Part shown: piece after piece, positions 47,620-56,146 of the stretch
How the letters are laid out: each line of letters begins with the position of its first letter
How positions within the stretch are numbered: position 1 is the stretch's first letter
Source of the DNA: Nocardia seriolae NBRC 15557
Lineage (GTDB): Bacteria > Actinomycetota > Actinomycetes > Mycobacteriales > Mycobacteriaceae
Direction: 5' to 3'
Length of the DNA: 64,000 nt
NCBI RefSeq assembly: GCF_007990715.1
Contig: NZ_BJWY01000005.1
Span: 57,503 to 121,502, forward strand
Made by a program: the position numbers and the translations under genes
Notes under the pieces: generated by a model
The model's input: only the letters and a program-made list of their open reading frames with translations
Told to the model about the DNA's origin: nothing
The model's database searches: none

Positions 47620-48300
47620 ATGAAGGTGGAATTGCGGCACAATCCGTCCTCGACCATTGCCCGCTGCTTCCTGGCCGGGGGCGAACCCATGCGCGTGGAG
47701 AGCGGGGCCATGGTGGCCCACTCGGCGGGAGTCACCTTGGCCGCCAAGGCCGAAGGCGGTATCCTGGCCGGGCTCAAGCGCTCGGTGCTGGCCGGGGAGT
47801 TGTTCTTCGTGTCCACCTTCACCGCGCCGGCACAGGGCGGGTGGGTCGACGTGGCCCCGGCACTGCCCGGCGACATGCTCGCCCTGTCGATCACCCCGGA
47901 CCGGCCCTTCTTCATCAGCCGCGGCGGCTGGATCGCCAACTCGCACGGTGTGACCGTGGAGGCCAAGTGGGGCGGGCTGGCCAATCTGTTCGGCGGGGAG
48001 GGCGGATTCGGCTTGCGCGCGCAGGGACAGGGCGAGGTGGTGCTGGGGGTGTTCGGGGCCATCGATGTCATCGACCTGGGGCCGGGGGAGCCGGTCACCA
48101 TCGATACCGGGCACGTGGTCGCCTACGACCTCGCCATGAACTTCACCATCCGCCGCGCGGTGTCGGGCCGTTCGCTCCAGTCGCTGAAATCCGGGGAGGG
48201 TCTGGTGTTCGATTTCACCGGTCCCGGCCGGGTGCTGCTCCAGACCCGCAACCCCGGCGCGTTCGCGTCCTGGGTCGGTTCGAGTGCTTCGTCCGGATAG
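47620..48300 (+). CDS. TIGR00266/AIM24 family protein
   Basis: 226 residues. The AIM24 fold signature is present: ELRHNPSSTIARCFLAGGEP, MRVESGAMVAHSAGVTLAAK, SVLAGELFFVSTFTAPAQGG, GLRAQGQGEVVLGVFGAI and YDLAMNFTIRR. These beta-rich proteins form trimers with a TRAP/phage-tail-like fold; their bacterial role is unknown. It is probably outside the catabolic operon, given the 51-base gap and a TTATGGT promoter-like element 20 bases before the ATG. Confidence 0.85.
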   Translation: MKVELRHNPSSTIARCFLAGGEPMRVESGAMVAHSAGVTLAAKAEGGILAGLKRSVLAGELFFVSTFTAPAQGGWVDVAPALPGDMLALSITPDRPFFISRGGWIANSHGVTVEAKWGGLANLFGGEGGFGLRAQGQGEVVLGVFGAIDVIDLGPGEPVTIDTGHVVAYDLAMNFTIRRAVSGRSLQSLKSGEGLVFDFTGPGRVLLQTRNPGAFASWVGSSASSG

Positions 48301-48334
48301 TCCTGTGATCTAAGTCATATATTTATCAAACCGA

Positions 48335-48340
48335 TATAAT
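48335..48340 (+). promoter_or_regulatory. Consensus -10 box of the small-ORF unit
   Basis: TATAAT in an unusually AT-rich stretch (48308-48345) of an otherwise GC-rich window. No good -35 was found; the nearest candidate is weak. It would give a 5' leader of about 130 bases before the GTG at 48477. The leader contains an inverted repeat ATGTGAA / TTCACAT (48418-48441). Confidence 0.5.
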
Positions 48341-48476
48341 TGCTGATGGAACCCGTTCTACCGTGTAGCTCCGGTCGGGCCGGGGAAAAATTTCCTGCGG
48401 AAACAGTCTCCTCGCGAATGTGAACCGTGCATGATTCACATGCTCGACATGTCGTTCGAAAGATGAGGAGAAGCAC

Positions 48477-48563
48477 GTGTCCGGTTCCGCTTCGGATTTC
48501 CTGGCAACGGTTCTGATCAAGACCATCCAGGGTCTGTTCACGGGCAGCACGGGCGCGCACTGA
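48477..48563 (+). CDS. Putative 28-residue small protein
   Basis: GTG start with GAGGAGA seven bases upstream. The translation MSGSASDFLATVLIKTIQGL continues FTGSTGAH and stops at 48563. Residues 6-22 would form a short amphipathic or hydrophobic helix flanked by Ser/Gly-rich ends. A TATAAT box lies upstream and a perfect 15-bp hairpin begins 19 bases after the stop, so promoter, ribosome site, frame and terminator form one tiny transcription unit. I do not recognise the peptide; candidates are a membrane-active or secreted small protein, or a type I toxin-like peptide. Alternatively the transcript may act as an RNA. Confidence 0.5.
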   Translation: MSGSASDFLATVLIKTIQGLFTGSTGAH

Positions 48564-48582
48564 CGCCTGCGCCGCAGTAGCA

Positions 48583-48621
48583 CGACGGCCCATCGAATCG
48601 CGCGGGTTCGATGGGCCGTCG
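48583..48621. terminator. Terminator shared by the small ORF and the NUDIX gene
   Basis: Perfect 15-bp stem CGACGGCCCATCGAA / TTCGATGGGCCGTCG with a 9-base loop, between convergent units. Confidence 0.8.
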
Positions 48622-48656
48622 GCGTTCGTCCGGGATCGGCTGTGCGGATGCCGGAT

Positions 48657-49175
48657 TCAGCGCAGCAGATCCGGGATGAGCACCCGGGTGTCGGGCACGA
48701 ACGGCCAGGCCGGGTCCTCGAGATGCGAGCGCAGTTCGTCGTCGGTCCACCACCAGCCGTCCGCGATCTCCTCGGGCTGATGCCGGATCGGCCCGTCGTA
48801 GCGCAGCTCGTAGGCGAACAGATGGCAGCGCATCGGCCGCCCGGCCCACTCGCCGTCCCAGGACGCGCCGGCCAGCGGCAGCGGACCGTCCTCGTGCGGC
48901 CCCACCTCGATGCCGAGTTCCTCGCCCAGCTCGCGGACCGCGGCCGCCGCCGGATCCTCGCCCGGTCCCAGCACCCCGCCCGCCAGGCAGTCGTGCATGC
49001 CCGCGAAGACCGCCTTGGTATCGGTCCGCTTGTGCACGTACACCTTCGACCCGTCGAGCGAGCGCACCAGCACGCCCGCGCTGGCGTGCCAGAGGCCCTC
49101 GGCGTACACCACCGCGCGCTCCTGCGCGCCGATCTCACGACCGGTCGCGTCGTACACCGCGATCATCTCCGACAT
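48657..49175 (-). CDS. NUDIX hydrolase
   Basis: 172 residues. NUDIX box GGVLGPGEDPAAAAVRELGEELGI at about 66-89 fits Gx5Ex7REUXEExGU. The N-terminus MSEMIAVYDATGREIGAQER and WHASAGVLVRSLDGSKVYVHKR are typical of the YfcD/IDI-like NUDIX group with broad nucleotide or isoprenoid-type substrates. Specificity is not readable. It is divergent from the deazaflavin-type oxidoreductase at 49301 and convergent with the small-ORF unit. Confidence 0.9.
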   Translation of the reverse strand: MSEMIAVYDATGREIGAQERAVVYAEGLWHASAGVLVRSLDGSKVYVHKRTDTKAVFAGMHDCLAGGVLGPGEDPAAAAVRELGEELGIEVGPHEDGPLPLAGASWDGEWAGRPMRCHLFAYELRYDGPIRHQPEEIADGWWWTDDELRSHLEDPAWPFVPDTRVLIPDLLR

Positions 49176-49300
49176 CGCTCTCCTCGCCGCCGCGCCGTGC
49201 CATCCGGCGCCCCGAACGTCACCCTAGCGATGCCCAGCGCCGGGACCGGCGGCGGCGTAGCCTCAGGGGCGCAAACGTTTTCGTCAGGGAGGACGAATCC

Positions 49301-49681
49301 ATGCCGCTGCCGCAGGCTCTGGCCCGGATCAACCGGAAGATCAGCAACCCGATCCTGGGCGTGCTGGCCCGGGTCGCCCCGTTCTTCGGCATCGTGATCC
49401 ATCGCGGCCGCAAATCCGGGCGGGTGTACCGGTCCCCGGTCATGGTGTTCGAGCGCGACGGCGGGTACCGCATCGCCCTGACCTACGGGCGGGACGTGGA
49501 CTGGCTGAAGAACATTCGCGCCGCGGGCACCTTCGAGTTCGAGACCCGCGGGCGCACCGTGGTGCTCACCGATCCGGTGCTCGGGCACGACGCCTCCGCC
49601 TCCTGGGCCCCGCCGCTGGTGCGGCAGGTGCTGGTGGGCCTGAACGCCGAGGACTACGTGCAGGCCCGCCGCGTCGACTGA
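49301..49681 (+). CDS. Deazaflavin-dependent nitroreductase family protein (Ddn-like)
   Basis: 126 residues. Split-barrel FDOR/Ddn signature: RINRKISNPILGVLARVAP, VIHRGRKSGRVYRSPVMVFE, DGGYRIALTYGRDVDWLKNI and the ending VLVGLNAEDYVQARRVD. Proteins of this family bind F420 or related cofactors and reduce quinones or nitro compounds near the membrane. It is convergent with a second, more distant family member at 49707. Confidence 0.85.
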   Translation: MPLPQALARINRKISNPILGVLARVAPFFGIVIHRGRKSGRVYRSPVMVFERDGGYRIALTYGRDVDWLKNIRAAGTFEFETRGRTVVLTDPVLGHDASASWAPPLVRQVLVGLNAEDYVQARRVD

Positions 49682-49706
49682 CCCGGCCACGCGCTCGGTG
49701 CGGCGC

Positions 49707-50210
49707 TCAGCGCACCGTCAGCCGGATGATCACGGTGCCCTGCTGCCAGCTCTGGTAGGCGTCGGCCTTGCTCGGATTGCCGTCGGCGTCGATGCCCATG
49801 CCGTTGAACTCGGCCCAATGCCTGTTGTCGCGGGCGATGGCCTCGGCGAGGCGCACCACCGATTCGGCATCGGTGAGCACCTCGGCATCGGCGGTGCGCT
49901 TCGGGCCACCGAAGGACACCTGCATCGGGGTGCCCTTGCGGATATTGCTCACCCACGGGTGCTTCGCGGTGCCGATGAGCAGATCGCCGTCGTGACGGGT
50001 GTAGGCGACGGGTACGTCGTACACCTTGCCGGACTTGCGTCCGACGACGTGCAGCACACACAGGCGCTTGCCGACCTGCGGTGCCAGCAGCGGCACCTTC
50101 AGCAGGCTGCGGATGATGGAATTGACGATGTTCTGGTACGAGCGGATCGGTTCCGGCCCGGTGGTGGTCGGGGTGCCGTAGGGATTGGCGCCCGGGGTTT
50201 GCTCGGTCAT
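49707..50210 (-). CDS. Deazaflavin-dependent oxidoreductase family protein
   Basis: 167 residues, GGAGG before the ATG. Same split-barrel family as the 49301 gene but with an extra N-terminal ~40 residues: LCVLHVVGRKSGKVYDVPVA, DGDLLIGTAKHPWVSNIRKG, and a C-terminal WQQGTVIIRLTVR. The GRKSGKxYxxPV motif is the phosphate/F420-binding hallmark. Function is likely F420-linked redox chemistry, substrate unknown. The two family members are tail to tail. Confidence 0.82.
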   Translation of the reverse strand: MTEQTPGANPYGTPTTTGPEPIRSYQNIVNSIIRSLLKVPLLAPQVGKRLCVLHVVGRKSGKVYDVPVAYTRHDGDLLIGTAKHPWVSNIRKGTPMQVSFGGPKRTADAEVLTDAESVVRLAEAIARDNRHWAEFNGMGIDADGNPSKADAYQSWQQGTVIIRLTVR

Positions 50211-50374
50211 GCCGGCCTCCTTCGCTCAAACGCGTTGCGCGGCAGTCATCCCGGGATCGAGTATAGGCCCGGATACGCACCGGCACGGGAGTTGCGCCGG
50301 GTACCGGATTTGCTGGAAATACGCTGTAGATTCTGGTGTGTCCGCACCATGACCCGCCGTCGAGGAGCGCCCCA

Positions 50375-51928
50375 GTGACCGATGTGGTGGATCGCCCGGC
50401 CCGGCCCAACGGCCCGGGGCGCCATGCCAAGGCCTTGGAGCGGCCGCCCATGGCGTGGTGGACGGTGGCGGCGGTCGCGGTTCCGGCCGCGATGGTGCTG
50501 GTGGGGTCGGCGTCGCGCTACGGGTACTTCGGTGACGAGCTGTATTTCCTGGCGGCCGGGCGGCGGCCCTCGTTCGGGTACGCCGACCAGGGTCCGGTGC
50601 TGCCGCTGCTGGCCCGGCTGATGGACACCATCGCACCCGGATCGTTCCTGGTGCTGCGCCTGCCCGCGGTGGCGCTGACGGTGACCGCGATCGTGCTGTG
50701 CGCCATGCTGGCCCGCGAATTCGAGGGCGGACGCCGGGCGCAGGCGCTGGCCGCCCTCGGCTACGCCAGCTCACCGTTTCTGCTGTTGCAGGGCGCGATG
50801 CTCACCACCAACGCCGTGGACACCGCGCTGTGGGTGATCATCACCTGGCTCATCGTGCGCTGGGTGCGCACCCGCGACGACCGGCTGCTGCTCGCGGCCG
50901 CACTGCTGACCGCGGTGGACATGCAGGTCAAGTGGCTGATCCCGTTCTTCTGGATCGCGGTTGCGGCGAGCAGCCTGCTGTGCGGGCCGCGCGAGCTGGT
51001 GCGGCGGCCGCTGCTGTGGGCGGGCGGGACGATCGTGGTGATCGCGACCGTGCCCGAACTGCTGTGGCAGGCACGGCATTCCTGGCCGCAGCTGAAGATG
51101 GGCGGGGTGATCGGGGCCGAACAGGGAATCCTGGGCGGGCGGCTGCTGTTCGTGCCGATGTCGGTGAGCCTGGCCGGGTATCTCGGCGCGCTGCTGCTGT
51201 TGTGGGGACTGTGGGTGCTGCTGCGCTGGGATACGTTGCGGCCGTATCGATTTGTCGGTGTCACCTTGCTGCTGTTGTACGCGGCGTTCCTGATCACGGG
51301 CGGGCGCATCTACTACGCGGCGGGCATGTACGCGGTCATGATCGCGGCGGGCGCGGTGGGCGTGGCCGGGACGGCCGAACGGCTGAAACCGGTGTGGCGG
51401 CGGGTGCTGCTGGGCTTCGTGGCCGTATTGGCCGTGGGCGCAACGGCTTTCACGTTGTACTCGACGCCCTGGCGGCCCGCGGACCAGGTGCGCCCACCCA
51501 AGGACGACGCCGAGGCGGCCATCAATATCGGCGTGTACGGATCCTTCGGCTGGCACGAGCTCACCGACGAGGTGATCCGCGCCTACGGCGAACTGCCGCC
51601 GCCGCAACGCGAGCACGCCGTCATCATCACCGACACCTATTGGCAGGCCGGCGCTCTCGACGAACTGGGCCGGTCGGAGCTACCGCCGATCTACAGTCCC
51701 AGCCGCGGCTTCGGCTATGTCGGCACCCCGCCCGACGACGCCTCGGCGGTCATCGCGGTCGGCGGTTACGAGGCGGTGCTGCGCAGCCAGTTCGACCACG
51801 TCGCGCCGGTCGGCAAGATCGACACCCGGCTCGGATTCAAGGGCAACACCCAGGACGTCACCATCTGGGTGTGCTCGGGCCGGAAGAAACCGTGGTCACA
51901 GGTGTGGCCGAACTGGATGCACCTGTAG
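50375..51928 (+). CDS. ArnT/PMT-like glycosyltransferase family 39 membrane protein
   Basis: 517 residues from a GTG with AGGAG seven bases upstream. Many membrane helices. The first extracytoplasmic loop holds SRYGYFGDELYFLAAGRRPS FGYADQGPVLP (the DE and DQGP motifs of GT39/GT83 enzymes that use polyprenyl-phosphate sugars). A soluble C-terminal domain follows (HAVIITDTYWQAGALDELGR; GYEAVLRSQFDHVAPVGKID). Expected to transfer a sugar to a lipid or protein on the outer face. Its 3' end overlaps the convergent ABC1 kinase gene by 71 bases. Confidence 0.85.
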   Translation: MTDVVDRPARPNGPGRHAKALERPPMAWWTVAAVAVPAAMVLVGSASRYGYFGDELYFLAAGRRPSFGYADQGPVLPLLARLMDTIAPGSFLVLRLPAVALTVTAIVLCAMLAREFEGGRRAQALAALGYASSPFLLLQGAMLTTNAVDTALWVIITWLIVRWVRTRDDRLLLAAALLTAVDMQVKWLIPFFWIAVAASSLLCGPRELVRRPLLWAGGTIVVIATVPELLWQARHSWPQLKMGGVIGAEQGILGGRLLFVPMSVSLAGYLGALLLLWGLWVLLRWDTLRPYRFVGVTLLLLYAAFLITGGRIYYAAGMYAVMIAAGAVGVAGTAERLKPVWRRVLLGFVAVLAVGATAFTLYSTPWRPADQVRPPKDDAEAAINIGVYGSFGWHELTDEVIRAYGELPPPQREHAVIITDTYWQAGALDELGRSELPPIYSPSRGFGYVGTPPDDASAVIAVGGYEAVLRSQFDHVAPVGKIDTRLGFKGNTQDVTIWVCSGRKKPWSQVWPNWMHL

Positions 51929-53360
51929 GCCGCAGCGGCACCACGATGGACGGGCGGCCCGCGTCGGCCGGGCCCTGGCCGAGGTGGAAGCGCTCCACGG
52001 CGGCGGCCAATTCCGGTAGCGGCCGGGTGAATTCGTCGCGCAGCGGACCCCGCACCCCGAGCTGGCACAGCAGTCCTGCCCCGGCGAGGATGGTGCGGCC
52101 GATGGGCGTGTACTCCGCGGGCATGGTGAGGTGGCGGGCCACGTTCGACAGGCTCGGGTCGGTGGTGCGGCGCACCTGCCTGCGCAGCCAGGGCGTGGTC
52201 AGGTGGATCTCGCGCTGCGTGAACAGATCTCGGATCGGGGCGATCAGGGCGATCAGGGCCGCGATGTCGAATTCCCGTTCGGGGCGCACGAATCCGTGCC
52301 TGCGCAGCGCCGCCTCCAGATCTGCGTCGGTGCCGTTGAGCGCGGCGTCGCCGATATCGCCGGACAGGGCGGGGAACCGGGCCGGGAACGGCGTGCACGC
52401 GCCGAAGTCGAGTACGCCGAGGCGGCCGTCGCGCAGCACCCGGAAATTGCCCGGATGCGGATCGGTGTAGACCAGGCCCGTCCGGGCGAAGCTCGACATG
52501 ACGAACCGGGTCACCAGCAGCCCCGACCGATCGCGTTCGGCCGGGTCGCCCGAGGCGATGACGCGGTGCAGCGGGATGCCGTCCAGCCACTCGGTGACCA
52601 GGACATCACCCTCCTGGTGCACGACCTCGGGGATGACGAACTCCGGGTCGTCGGCGAAGGCGGCGGCGAAGATCCGCTGCGTCGCAGCCTCTTTCACATA
52701 GTCGAGCTCGTCGCTGATGCACTCGGCGAAGGCGTCGGCCAGCGCCCGCATATCCGTGTCCGGCGCGAAAACCGTTGCCAGTGGCGCGAGCCGGCGCAGC
52801 TGCCGTAGATCCGAGGTGACCGCGGCGCGTGCGCCGGGATACATGAGCTTGACCGCCACCCGACGGCCGTCGGGCCACACCGCGCGGTGCACCTGGCCCA
52901 CCGATGCGGCCGCGGCGGCGCGGAGCTCGAACTCGGCGAACCGGTCTCGCCACTCCGTGCCGAGAGAAGCGGCCATGGCATCCCCGACCGCGGCCGGCAG
53001 CATGGCCGGCACCGAATCCTGCAGCCGCGTCAGCGCCTCGCGGTACGGCTCGCCCAATTCCGGCGGCAGCGCCAATGCGTAGAGTGCCAGCAGCTGCCCC
53101 AGCTTGGCCGCACAGCCCTTGAGCTCCCCGAGCACCTCGAACATGTGCTGCGCGGTGCGCGCCTGGATATCGAGCTCGACCTCGCGCGCAGGGGTTCCGG
53201 CGGCCCGTCGTCCCAGACCCCCCACCCGGCGCGCCGCGTACGCCACCGGCAGCGCGGTGATCTTGGCGGTGCGGACGGCGGAGCGGGTCGGCAGCCGATC
53301 GTCCGGCTCGGACGTGCGGCGGCGCGATCGCCGCAATCCACCCTGGCGCGGTTCGAGCAT
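51858..53360 (-). CDS. ABC1/AarF (UbiB-like) atypical kinase family protein
   Basis: 500 residues; GGAGG precedes the ATG. The KxGQ-type motif CAAKLGQLLALYALALPPEL, the Ala-rich loop RAAAAASVGQVHRAVWPDGR with VAVKLMYPG (Lys), then DVLVTEWLDGIPLHRVI, catalytic-type YTDPHPGNFRVL and metal-binding VLDFGACTPF. Such proteins support lipid or quinone biosynthesis with ATPase activity. The last ~35 residues are Ser/Thr/Pro-rich and overlap the end of the GT39 gene. The M. tuberculosis homologue Rv3197 neighbours whiB7; no whiB-like gene is recognisable in the 500 bases upstream here. Confidence 0.9.
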   Translation of the reverse strand: MLEPRQGGLRRSRRRTSEPDDRLPTRSAVRTAKITALPVAYAARRVGGLGRRAAGTPAREVELDIQARTAQHMFEVLGELKGCAAKLGQLLALYALALPPELGEPYREALTRLQDSVPAMLPAAVGDAMAASLGTEWRDRFAEFELRAAAAASVGQVHRAVWPDGRRVAVKLMYPGARAAVTSDLRQLRRLAPLATVFAPDTDMRALADAFAECISDELDYVKEAATQRIFAAAFADDPEFVIPEVVHQEGDVLVTEWLDGIPLHRVIASGDPAERDRSGLLVTRFVMSSFARTGLVYTDPHPGNFRVLRDGRLGVLDFGACTPFPARFPALSGDIGDAALNGTDADLEAALRRHGFVRPEREFDIAALIALIAPIRDLFTQREIHLTTPWLRRQVRRTTDPSLSNVARHLTMPAEYTPIGRTILAGAGLLCQLGVRGPLRDEFTRPLPELAAAVERFHLGQGPADAGRPSIVVPLRPTGASSSATPVTTVSSGPSTPRW

Positions 53361-53857
53361 GGAGGACCTCCGAAATTTCGGGTGTCTCAGTGTGTCACGG
53401 CGTCGATCTTCGTGGGTAGGTCGCGACGACGTCTGGACTTTGCCAAAAGTCTGTCTCAGACTGTTGGCGGCGCAAAGGAGCGACGATCACGAACGAGTGA
53501 GTGGGCACGCTGGTCCCGCACCCCGAGAGGTGCATGTCGGCCGCTGTGGCTCGCCGCCCGACCGGATCCGCCCGCACCACAGGGAACTCGCCGCGCGGGC
53601 GCTGGGGGCTCGCGCACGCGGGGAACGGGGACCGGCCGCGGCGTAGGCGGGGACGCCGCGGCCGGACGGGGTCGGCGCGCCGGGCTCGCTCGGGCGATGC
53701 CGAGACACACGAGGCTCGGTGGCAGCGCGCCGGGTGCCGTGGTAGGCGGTTCCCGCGTCCCGGACGGTTGGACGAGACTCAGCTCGAGCTGTCCGGGAAT
53801 TGGAGTCGATGGCGCGCGAACCTGTTCGAGCCGAACCGGAAAGTCCGGCTCGGACAA
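53361..53857. other. About 500 bases without a convincing gene
   Basis: Lies upstream of the ABC1 kinase gene and downstream of the S15 hydrolase gene. Open frames exist on both strands but all are Arg/Pro/Ala-rich as expected for shadow frames of very GC-rich DNA. The longest minus frame (TTG 53857 to 53456) starts with an ordinary-looking SEPDFPVRLEQVRAPSTPIP but degenerates. A small inverted repeat AGTCTG-TCT-CAGACT lies at 53448-53462, 90 bases before the kinase start. It may hold a long regulated leader. Confidence 0.4.
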
Positions 53858-55918
53858 TCAGTGCCGGAACGAATCCGCCGGTGCCAGGGGTGCTACCAGT
53901 GCCGACGGATAGACGGCATTGCGCTGGATCTGCTGCGACGTCCCCAGCACGCGGCCCAGATCCGCGGGATTCGGAATCGTCGACGGGAAGGTGCCCGAGG
54001 TGATCCGCAGGCGCAGGGCATGACCGGGCTCGAGGCGGTGGAAGGCGGGGCGGATCTTGATCTCCATCCGCACCACGTCACCCGGCGCGAGCAGCTGCTC
54101 GTTCTCCTTCAGCACGGTGTGCTCGGGCGCGTACACGGTGCCGTCGGCGGCGCTCCAGGTCTTGCCGGGGTCCAGGGTGCGCTGGCTCGCCAATTGCGAA
54201 CCGCCGGTGATGTTCACCGCGCTCCCGTCGGGCGCGACATCGTCGAGCCACACCTGGAAGGCGGCATCGGTGCCGGTGGAGGACGCGTACAGGGTGACGC
54301 TCGACGGCCCGGCCAGCACGGTCGGCTCGGTCACCGGGTCCATGGTGTAGCGCGGGCCCGCGGTCGGGTTCTGCACCCACTCGGTGCACGGGTTGGAGAC
54401 GGTGAAGACGCGGAAGACGAAATCGAGCAGACCCGCGGTGTACTGGCCCAGCGACTCGCGATTGCAGATGTTGTCGATCCCGGTGTAGTCCAAGTGATCT
54501 GAGGCATCGGTGGCAGCGGGCTTGTCGGCCACCAGGCGGTCACCGTCGAAATAGCGGCGGGCGACCGCGGCCTGCTCGAACGGGTAGCGGGCGGTATCGG
54601 CGGCTGTATTCATCGCGTCGATGACGTGCAGCGGGGTGGAGGTCTCGTCCACGCCGTTGTGAATGTCCTTGAGCCACCGGTCGAACCACGCGAGGGTGAC
54701 CATATCGGTGTCCATGCGCGAGCCCGGGCCCAGGCCCAGGCCGACGTGATACCAAGGGCCCATGAGCAATTGGTAGCGACCGTCGGCCTTCTGGTTCGGA
54801 TCCATCGGCGCGAACTGATCGCGTCCGGCCGAAAGGTTCTGCAGCTGCGCGTAATTGCGCACCGCGCCCTCCTGGTAGAGATCCCACCAGCCGTCCACCT
54901 GGTACATGGCGATGCCGTTGTCCACCAGGTTGTGCAGGTCGGTCTCGAAACGCCGGTCCTGCCACCAGGAGTTGTCGTAGGCGGTGGAGCCGCCGGTGTA
55001 GGCCTCGAACAGCAGCTTCACGGTGCTGGTGTCCGCGCCCACCAGGGCGTTCAGGTGATCGCCGAGCGAGCGCAGGAACTGCTGGGGCGACACCACCGCG
55101 CTCAGGAACGGGCCGATCAGGCTCAGGTACGGGACCATGAGGGAGATGACCGTCAGCAGCAGCGGGCTCATCATGCCGTCGTGATTGAGCACCTCGTCGA
55201 AGATGTTGTTGGGCACCGCGAACGGCACGATCGCCTTCAACGGCGAATCCGGGCCGACGGTCTCGGCGGTCCGCATGGCCGACAGGCCCGGGAACGAGTA
55301 GCCGTACATGCCGACCTTGCCGTTGGATCCGGGCAGCTTGGCGGCCCAGTCCACCAGCTCCGCGCCGTCCTTGCCGTCCTGCTTGGAGGCCGGGCTCCAC
55401 GCGCCGGTCGAACCGCCGGTGCCGCGCACATCCGCGGTCACCTCGATATAGCCGTGGCGCACCAGCACGTCCTGCATGGAGGTCGCCTGGTTGATGATGC
55501 GGCGCACATCCCTGAGCTGATCCGGCAGCGGAATGCGCAGATCGTCGATGACCCCGGTGATGGCCGCGGTGAGCGCGCTGGTCACCGCGCCGTAGGTGGT
55601 GAAGTTGACGATCACCGGGAACTCGCCCTCGGCCCGCTGCCCGGTCACCGGATCGGTGGGATAGCGGATCTCGGCCTGCAACTGGTTGCCGTCGGAGAGC
55701 GGAACGATCTGTCCCAGTTGATAACCCACGCCGTACCGGTCCGGGGTCTGCTGGTATCCGGACGGCAGCCCGAAGTTCGCGGGCGCGTTCGGCACCGGCC
55801 CGAAGACGGGCGCGGCCCCGGCGGGCGTGGTGGACGTGACGGTCATGGCCAGCACCGAGAAACCGGCGACGGCCCACGGCGCCAGACGGCAGCGACGCGG
55901 ACGGAAGGTGCTACTCAA
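53858..55918 (-). CDS. Secreted CocE/NonD (S15 peptidase-like) hydrolase
   Basis: 686 residues from a TTG at 55918 with AGAGG seven bases upstream; this start places a good Sec signal peptide (PWAVAGFSVLAMTVTS, cleaved near AGAAPVFG) at the N-terminus. Alpha/beta hydrolase of the X-Pro dipeptidyl-peptidase/cocaine-esterase family: EVTADVRGTGGSTGAWSP, nucleophile in GMYGYSFPGLSAM (about residue 207), catalytic Asp near LLMGPWYHVGLG (with His), and the C-terminal jelly-roll domain (LRLRITSGTFPSTIPNP). Likely an exported esterase or aminopeptidase; substrate unknown. Confidence 0.88.
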   Translation of the reverse strand: MSSTFRPRRCRLAPWAVAGFSVLAMTVTSTTPAGAAPVFGPVPNAPANFGLPSGYQQTPDRYGVGYQLGQIVPLSDGNQLQAEIRYPTDPVTGQRAEGEFPVIVNFTTYGAVTSALTAAITGVIDDLRIPLPDQLRDVRRIINQATSMQDVLVRHGYIEVTADVRGTGGSTGAWSPASKQDGKDGAELVDWAAKLPGSNGKVGMYGYSFPGLSAMRTAETVGPDSPLKAIVPFAVPNNIFDEVLNHDGMMSPLLLTVISLMVPYLSLIGPFLSAVVSPQQFLRSLGDHLNALVGADTSTVKLLFEAYTGGSTAYDNSWWQDRRFETDLHNLVDNGIAMYQVDGWWDLYQEGAVRNYAQLQNLSAGRDQFAPMDPNQKADGRYQLLMGPWYHVGLGLGPGSRMDTDMVTLAWFDRWLKDIHNGVDETSTPLHVIDAMNTAADTARYPFEQAAVARRYFDGDRLVADKPAATDASDHLDYTGIDNICNRESLGQYTAGLLDFVFRVFTVSNPCTEWVQNPTAGPRYTMDPVTEPTVLAGPSSVTLYASSTGTDAAFQVWLDDVAPDGSAVNITGGSQLASQRTLDPGKTWSAADGTVYAPEHTVLKENEQLLAPGDVVRMEIKIRPAFHRLEPGHALRLRITSGTFPSTIPNPADLGRVLGTSQQIQRNAVYPSALVAPLAPADSFRH

Positions 55919-56146
55919 CGATCTACCTCTGCGGATGTAGGGAGGCCGCTGCGTGTGCACCACCGATGTGGCGGACCGCACGACCTCGTCGTCGGGGTTG
56001 AGCACACCGCACAGCCCCCGCGCGTCGCTACCGGCAATCGCCAAGAACGCGACGCGCGCGATTGTGCATTCGACCAGGCGGGGCGGAATCGAGCGGTGGC
56101 GCGATCGACCGGGCGTGCGGTCGACCGCGCGGGCGGGCGCGGTGGA

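Noticed and set aside
53361..53857. whiB7-like gene upstream of the ABC1 kinase, by analogy with M. tuberculosis Rv3197/whiB7
   Set aside because: All minus frames were read; none contains the four-cysteine motif or the GVWGGE turn of WhiB proteins.
53456..53857. 133-codon minus-strand frame from a TTG start
   Set aside because: Arg/Pro/Ala-rich composition typical of shadow frames; no recognisable domain and no ribosome site.
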